From the NCBI RefSeq assembly GCF_000482725.1, contig NZ_AXWP01000030.1, forward strand, positions 1 through 64,000: 64,000 nucleotides of DNA, given 5' to 3'. This stretch comes from Psychromonas arctica DSM 14288. GTDB taxonomy: Bacteria; Pseudomonadota; Gammaproteobacteria; Enterobacterales; Psychromonadaceae. Of this stretch, positions 59,113 to 64,000 are shown in pieces (position 1 is the stretch's first letter; the number at the start of each line of letters is the position of its first letter). Below the pieces are notes generated by a model. That model ran no database searches. It saw only the letters and a program-made list of their open reading frames with translations, and was not told where the DNA came from. The position numbers and the translations under genes are program-made.

Positions 59113-60345
59113 TTATAACATTTTCCACACCACAAACGTCACTGCAAACCCCACTAAATACAATAAGCCCAGCCAACTTAAACTACGTAGTAATAAACTA
59201 TGTTTAATACTTGCTTCAGAACGTACTAATTTAAAGTTAAGCCAAGCAAATACCGGTGTGGTCACAAACGCCAGGGTCATCGCAAACGTCAGCATCGGAG
59301 CAAGTGACGATTTAAAGAATAAAATAACCGCCATCCCTGTAAAGGATTGTAATAATAACCAAATATTCAAACTGTGTTTAGACTGCTTAAAACCTAATAG
59401 TTTATGAGATTCGTTAAGGGTACGAGCATAACCATCTAAGACGGTCAAAGTCGTACCAAACAGGCATAAAAAAGCAATCACGGACACTAAAGGGCGAGCC
59501 CATTCGCCAATGGTAAGTGCATACATATCGATAAGTTGCTTAGCAAATGCCACGCCCCCTAAGACAACAGTACTACTTTGCCCATATTGAACCAATACAC
59601 CTAACCCAAAAAAGACTAACGCAAGCCCCGCCGTTAACCAGTAACCAACATTAAAGTCGAGCAAACCTTGTTTTCTTGTGATCACTTGCTGCGCTTGTTT
59701 TTCTTTCAACCATAATGAGCTCAATGCAGATACTTCAATAGGTGCTGGCATCCATCCCATCAACGCCACCATGAAGCTAAGCATCACTAATTCATAGGGA
59801 GAAGGACCCACATAATCAACAGGTGCCATCGCACCATTATTGAATGCGATAATAAAAGCAATCACAGTGGTAATTGTTAGGATAACCATAATCACTTTGG
59901 CGACATTATCTAACGCTTTAAAGTGCCCGAGTAATAAAATGACTAAACATACAGCTAAAATCAACCAGCATAATAAAGTAATAGAAACACCTACGGGTAA
60001 TGCGTAATGCAACAGGCTAGCGGTTAATAAAATCACCCCAGCCGTATTCACTATCGCGGCGATTATATTAAGTACAATAAAGCTATAGAAAAACCATGGG
60101 CCTCTACTTTGATAACCTTCAATTAAACTTTTACCTGTGGCCAATGTATATTCAACACCGAAACGAAAGAAAGGGTATTTAAGGACATTAACAGCAACAA
60201 TTAACCATAATAATTGCCAACCAAAAATAGCACCAGCTTGGGTTGAAGCAACGAGATGGGAACCACCAATGGCAGCAGTTGCCATTAATATACCGGGGCC
60301 AAAAGCATTAAGACGAGATTTGAGAGTTGATACGGATTGATTCAT
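59113..60345 (-). CDS. NRAMP-related transporter without canonical metal motifs
   Basis: A 410-residue protein with 11 helices of the NRAMP/LeuT fold. TM1 reads FGPGILMATAAIGGSHLVASTQAG, where classical NRAMP has DPGN, and TM6 reads GWMPAPIEVSALSSLW, where classical NRAMP has MPH. The Asp and Asn that bind Mn/Fe in helix 1 and the Met in helix 6 are thus missing. The overall helix pattern and TLTVLDGYART are NRAMP-like. Substrate is therefore uncertain: other divergent members move magnesium, trivalent metals or non-metals. It is monocistronic. No ribosome site better than GAGCGCTTC precedes ATG. Confidence 0.78.
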   Translation of the reverse strand: MNQSVSTLKSRLNAFGPGILMATAAIGGSHLVASTQAGAIFGWQLLWLIVAVNVLKYPFFRFGVEYTLATGKSLIEGYQSRGPWFFYSFIVLNIIAAIVNTAGVILLTASLLHYALPVGVSITLLCWLILAVCLVILLLGHFKALDNVAKVIMVILTITTVIAFIIAFNNGAMAPVDYVGPSPYELVMLSFMVALMGWMPAPIEVSALSSLWLKEKQAQQVITRKQGLLDFNVGYWLTAGLALVFFGLGVLVQYGQSSTVVLGGVAFAKQLIDMYALTIGEWARPLVSVIAFLCLFGTTLTVLDGYARTLNESHKLLGFKQSKHSLNIWLLLQSFTGMAVILFFKSSLAPMLTFAMTLAFVTTPVFAWLNFKLVRSEASIKHSLLLRSLSWLGLLYLVGFAVTFVVWKML

Positions 60346-61047
60346 GAAGCGCTCTAGATGTGCATTAATATGGCCAGCTAAGATACAGAAATTAACAGCA
60401 ATAAAAAAGAGTAAGTCACTACTTTAAAAGACTTAATGAAAGAAAAGCTTAAAGATAAGTTTACCGGTTTAACTATTTTTATATTTGATCCGTTACTCGA
60501 CATCTGCACCTTCAATCCCCCTCAACAGCAGCACAACAATATGACGGACTGCGCTCTAATTCATTGAAAATAGACACTATCAATAAACTGTACCGTTACA
60601 GTTGCTGATAATGGCTGTTTCACCTTATTTTTGGCGTTTATTATTTTTCTTAAAAACATTTCGATCAAGATAAACGGCTTAAATACTCCAATATGCTTAG
60701 TGTAATCAATCACCCATTTCACAACTTTAATTTATTATTGATTGCGAACAAGCTAACTCTCTCCACCCCGCTGAATGCAAGCCCTGCAGATTCATTTGAA
60801 CATCTAAAAGAAGATGTTATTAAAAGTAGCTTCTATATCAGTAACCTATAAAAACTGGGTGGAGATGAAAACTGAACGAAGGTTCAAGATATTTATTGAT
60901 AATCGCTTGATTATGGTTTGATTGGGACTTGATCATAAAAATAGGGTTGATATAGAACACTTTATTTTGTCAATTAATCATGTAACATCAATTTTAAACC
61001 TCATAAAGTAATGGTAATAATGGATATAACCAAAATTTTGATCAATT
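60346..61047. other. long divergent intergenic region with a folded element
   Basis: No gene seen in 702 bases between the divergent NRAMP-like and GGDEF genes. A multi-hairpin element at 60760-60865 is listed separately. The remainder is AT-rich; no operator recognised. Confidence 0.45.
60760..60865. ncRNA. multi-branched folded element, candidate structured RNA
   Basis: TCTCCACCC (60760-60768) is complementary to GGGTGGAGA (60857-60865), nine GC-rich pairs in AT-rich DNA. Inside, GAATGCA/TGC-AG-ATTC, AACATCT/AGATGTT and CAGT/ACTG each close a hairpin, giving a four-way-junction-like layout. It lies about 180 bases before the GGDEF gene on the plus strand. I recognise no known riboswitch family. 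Strand and function are unknown. Confidence 0.35.
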
Positions 61048-62772
61048 ATGCAGATATATGATTTGTTGAATAACAAAATCAGCTTAAAAGCTTTTAACGT
61101 TTTTGTCTTCGTTAGTCTTTTCATCGTTATATTTTCAGGTCTTTATTACCAATACAACGCCGCCAATCACAGCACCTCAGCAAACTTCCACAATAACAAC
61201 TACAACAAATCATTAGAAATCAGAGAAAAATTCAGGTTAATTTTCGATAAGTTAGAATATCAGTTTATCCAAGCGGAAGCTGAAAATCTTGAAAAGCTTG
61301 ATTTATTATATGAGTTATATGGCAATCAAAAAGAAAATTTCGACTTAAAAAATGCTGAAAATATATTAAACAAAAATGTACAGTTTGGTAAGTATGAAAT
61401 TTTCATGATCAACAAAGATTATATTATTGAAAAAGCATCATATGAAAAAGAAATAGGGCTAAATTTAGGGCAATTTAAAATTGTAAAAGATCTCTTTGAC
61501 GATATGTTCAGCAAAAAGATAAAAGTAGACATCTCTTCTCCTAAACTAGATATTGATTCAAGATTAAAAAGGTATTTAATTAAATTATCTGGTGATCAAA
61601 AATATATTCTTCAGATAGGCTTTTCTCTGGATTATAGTTCTGAAATAAATAAGCAATTACATTACCTTAGCTCAGACACGAGTAAGACGAGCTTATATCT
61701 CGCCACTGAGTTTTTTATACAAGATATTGATGTGAAGTCCGGAGATTTTAAGTCTAAAGATGAGCATAATGAATATTGCAGGAAGATCACAAAAGAGTTC
61801 TTATTGGATATTAACATTGCATTAAAAGACCCAAAAATAGAGCAGCTTGCCAATATAGATACAAGAACAATCAGCTTAAATAAAGCATTAGAAAAAATAA
61901 TCCCCTTAAATGAAACATTAATAAGCTTTGTGGATAAACAAGACAATAAAGTCAATTCTTACTCGGCTACCGGCTCATTATTTGGCAAAGAAAGTGGCAC
62001 TTTGCTATTTATTAAAACCTCTTTTCCGCTAGCCCCCTTAGATAAAAGCTTAAAAAACAACCTTAATACATTTTTGTTTATAACTATTTTAGTATTACTT
62101 TTTTTGATTATTTTTGAGTGTTTTAAACAAAAACAAATAACATCAAAAATAACCTCAATCACCAAAGTTATTAAAAATAATGAAATGATTAATGATGAAA
62201 CATCTGCGATTAAAGACATCAGTCTATTAATCGATAGCTATAATCAGATGTTAAGTGAATTAAATTACCAAATTAAAATGAATAAAGAACTCTCCTATAT
62301 AGACTCGCTAACAGAGATTAAAAATAGAAAAGCTTACGATGAAAAAATAGAGGAATTAGTTTCTTTATATAAAAGATATGGCACGACATTTTCAATCGCT
62401 ATTTTTGATGCCGATGATTTTAAAGAGATAAATGATACTTACGGTCATAGCTTTGGAGATACTGTATTAAAAAATATCGCGAAAGCATTACAATCTAGCA
62501 TTAGAAATGGCGATATGGTTTATCGCATAGGGGGAGAGGAATTTATTGTCATCTTCCCAAGTACTACCTTGGAAGAAAGTAAAACCGTTATTGAAAAAAT
62601 AAGAAAGAAAGTAGATATTAGCCTGAATACTGAGAATAAGGTTAAAATCACGCTCAGCATTGGCTTAACAGAAATTAGTGATCAGGATTCTAAAGATTCC
62701 ATTTTCAAAAAAATCGATAGATTCTTATATGTCTCTAAAGGAAGTGGCAAAAATTGCGTCACATCAGGTTAA
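61048..62772 (+). CDS. membrane GGDEF diguanylate cyclase with periplasmic sensor
   Basis: A 574-residue protein. TM1 spans about residues 16-34, a large sensor of roughly 300 residues follows in the periplasm (Cache-like by size and layout), and TM2 spans about 343-362. A short HAMP-like linker leads to a GGDEF domain (from about 415) with SLTEIKNRKAYD, FDADDFKEINDTYGH and the catalytic variant IGGEEFIVIF. The RxxD inhibitory site is present as RNGD before it. The protein is unusually rich in Asn, Lys and Ile compared with neighbours. No strong ribosome site precedes the ATG, so the start is less certain. Confidence 0.88.
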   Translation: MQIYDLLNNKISLKAFNVFVFVSLFIVIFSGLYYQYNAANHSTSANFHNNNYNKSLEIREKFRLIFDKLEYQFIQAEAENLEKLDLLYELYGNQKENFDLKNAENILNKNVQFGKYEIFMINKDYIIEKASYEKEIGLNLGQFKIVKDLFDDMFSKKIKVDISSPKLDIDSRLKRYLIKLSGDQKYILQIGFSLDYSSEINKQLHYLSSDTSKTSLYLATEFFIQDIDVKSGDFKSKDEHNEYCRKITKEFLLDINIALKDPKIEQLANIDTRTISLNKALEKIIPLNETLISFVDKQDNKVNSYSATGSLFGKESGTLLFIKTSFPLAPLDKSLKNNLNTFLFITILVLLFLIIFECFKQKQITSKITSITKVIKNNEMINDETSAIKDISLLIDSYNQMLSELNYQIKMNKELSYIDSLTEIKNRKAYDEKIEELVSLYKRYGTTFSIAIFDADDFKEINDTYGHSFGDTVLKNIAKALQSSIRNGDMVYRIGGEEFIVIFPSTTLEESKTVIEKIRKKVDISLNTENKVKITLSIGLTEISDQDSKDSIFKKIDRFLYVSKGSGKNCVTSG

Positions 62773-62784
62773 CGACAGATAATA

Positions 62785-62870
62785 AATTGTAAGTTTAGCT
62801 TAGCTCCGTCTAGCTCAGTTCCATCTAGCTCAATATAGTTCGATTTAATTCAGTTTAGCTCAATATGGCA
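62785..62870. repeat. degenerate TAGCTCA-type repeats
   Basis: After the GGDEF gene the sequence repeats TTTAGCTTAGC, TCTAGCTCAG, TCTAGCTCAA, TATAGTTCGA, TTTAATTCAG, TTTAGCTCAA with changes, a period near ten bases with short interruptions. It resembles in style the arrays at 2516-2590. Confidence 0.55.
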
Positions 62871-63022
62871 GCATCAAACTCCCCCATTAAACCTCTTATT
62901 AAATGTTTAACAATGCGCTCCCAACAACTCTAGCTCAACCGTTCTAGTCAAATCTCACCCACTAATACTATGGATAACTGCGTTGCACTGCATAAGCATT
63001 AGAATCTTTAGGGGGAATATTT

Positions 63023-64000
63023 CTATTCATTCGCAAGATGAACAAGAGGCGCACGAGCGGCGTTAAGTGCAGCTAAAGCAGCAATCACAGCGGCAACATA
63101 AAAGGCAGTTTGAAACGCTGCAATAACAGGCTCCTGTGGGCCACTTCGTAACACTTCAATACTGGTATTATGGTCAAACCCGGGCAATAACGAATAAATC
63201 AACGCCCCAAATAAAGCGGTGCCTATCGCAGCCCCTAAGTTACGACACAAAGAAGCTAACGCAGTAACTGAACCCACATTGGCTTTTCCACCAACCGTTT
63301 GAATCACTAATTGTGTAGTGGGCATAACGGTACCAAACCCAATACCACAAAGCATACCCAGTAACCCGACAATAAGTGGCTCAGGAGTCAATGACCCCAG
63401 CGCGATAAAACCACACATAGATAAAGACATTCCAACCACAGGTATCCATTTAGGAATGCCTGTTTTTCCCATAATACGTCCGCTTATTAACGCCCCTGAA
63501 ATCTGCCCTATCGTTAATGGTAAAAGTAATAACCCAGAAGTTGCCGCATTAGTCTTTAACCCCAATTGTAAATAAATCGGTAAGAAAAATATCAAAGCAA
63601 ACATACAGGCTGCAAATAACATTGAGGTGATCAGTGGAATATAAATAGCGTTATTTTTAAGTAACTCATTGGGTAAAAATGGCGTTGCATGACGATGTTG
63701 ATTACGATAGAACAAAGCTCCTAGTAGCAAAATTAAAAGTAAGTAATAACCACTTGTTGCAGATATCCACTCAAAATCTTGCCCGGCAACAGATGCCCAA
63801 TATAAAAACAAAGTACATAATAATGGAAATATGACTAACCCTGTCCAATCGATAGGTTTGTGTCGATGTTCAAGCGTAGCTTTAGGCGTTAAACGAAGTA
63901 ATCGCCATACGGCAATTAACGCTAAAGGAATATTCGCCCAAAACAACCAATGCCATGAATAATGGGTGACGACTAACCCTCCAATAACAGGGCCACCAAC
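63023..64000 (-). CDS. MFS drug-efflux transporter, DHA2 type, 5' end outside window
   Basis: The C-terminal 325 residues of a 14-helix major facilitator protein are visible; the reading frame stays open to the window edge. At the edge GGPVIGGLVVTHYSWHWLFWANIP is cut from the DHA2 motif C/D region (GPxxGGxLxxxxWRWxFxxNxP). Later helices carry QLGLKTNAATSGLLLLP, a GRIMGKTG loop and LCGIGFGTVMPTTQLVIQ, all typical of EmrB/SmvA-like proton-coupled multidrug exporters. The N terminus and any regulator or EmrA partner lie beyond the window. Substrate unknown. Confidence 0.9.
   Translation of the reverse strand, partial: VGGPVIGGLVVTHYSWHWLFWANIPLALIAVWRLLRLTPKATLEHRHKPIDWTGLVIFPLLCTLFLYWASVAGQDFEWISATSGYYLLLILLLGALFYRNQHRHATPFLPNELLKNNAIYIPLITSMLFAACMFALIFFLPIYLQLGLKTNAATSGLLLLPLTIGQISGALISGRIMGKTGIPKWIPVVGMSLSMCGFIALGSLTPEPLIVGLLGMLCGIGFGTVMPTTQLVIQTVGGKANVGSVTALASLCRNLGAAIGTALFGALIYSLLPGFDHNTSIEVLRSGPQEPVIAAFQTAFYVAAVIAALAALNAARAPLVHLANE

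Noticed and set aside
60611-60673. 20-codon frame in the GGDEF/NRAMP intergenic region
   Set aside because: No ribosome site and no neighbouring signal.

Overview
The window reads as a chromosomal segment of a marine, psychrophile-type gammaproteobacterium close to Psychromonas (Psychromonadaceae / Vibrio-Shewanella neighbourhood). The reasons are AT-rich DNA, core proteins very close to Vibrio and E. coli homologues (RhlB, Rho, UbiD, Fre, PolA, NorVWR, GlpFKRQT, BetIBA), and local orders such as rho next to ubiD-fre and trxA back-to-back with rhlB-gppA. The genus is an inference from protein flavour; there is no rRNA, tRNA or CRISPR array in the window.

Layout. 1-360 is a GC-richer, hairpin-filled remnant of probable mobile origin. 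681-8560 holds a secreted Cys-rich protein, an EamA permease, the RNA polymerase-binding regulator Rnk, a 36-residue basic protein, a DUF4202 protein, a BCCT osmolyte transporter with a hairpin-rich leader, and D-serine dehydratase. 9058-11864 is a two-gene lipoprotein operon (seven-bladed RCC1 propeller plus di-heme DHOR cytochrome) behind a 16/19 Fur box; I regard it as the best candidate for a little-described system. 12093-16944 is a complete nitric-oxide detoxification locus: norV-norW-DUF1971 divergent from norR, with NorR palindromes and a sigma-54 promoter between them. 17084-17851 is fpr. 18185-23176 is a short, microcompartment-free ethanolamine locus (eutB-eutC-permease, divergent AraC regulator). 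23260-24246 holds Zur and a CheX-like phosphatase.

24424-36623 is mostly housekeeping: polA, an acyltransferase, an HDOD protein, fre, ubiD, rho, trxA, rhlB and a short gppA-type phosphatase. 37068-37733 is a DUF4136 lipoprotein followed at once by an 11-copy TTTTAC microsatellite. 38455-44893 is a full glycerol-3-phosphate regulon: glpF-glpK-glpR, then convergent glpQ and glpT, with operator-like TTCG/CGAA palindromes. 45770-51704 is a choline-to-betaine locus: a BetI-type 22-bp palindrome, betI-betB-betA, a compact BCCT-like transporter preceded by a coupled 11-codon ORF, and a CosR/EctR-like MarR regulator.

51820-53846 encodes a membrane-tethered NIT-like sensor and a chemoreceptor with no ligand domain, possibly two halves of one receptor. 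The remainder has a phytase-family esterase-like protein, two GGDEF proteins, an IS200-type transposase whose only sensible start is ATA, an NRAMP relative without the canonical metal motifs, and the 3' part of an MFS drug transporter running off the end. Several long intergenic stretches carry multi-hairpin structures or degenerate short repeats that no gene explains; these are listed as findings.
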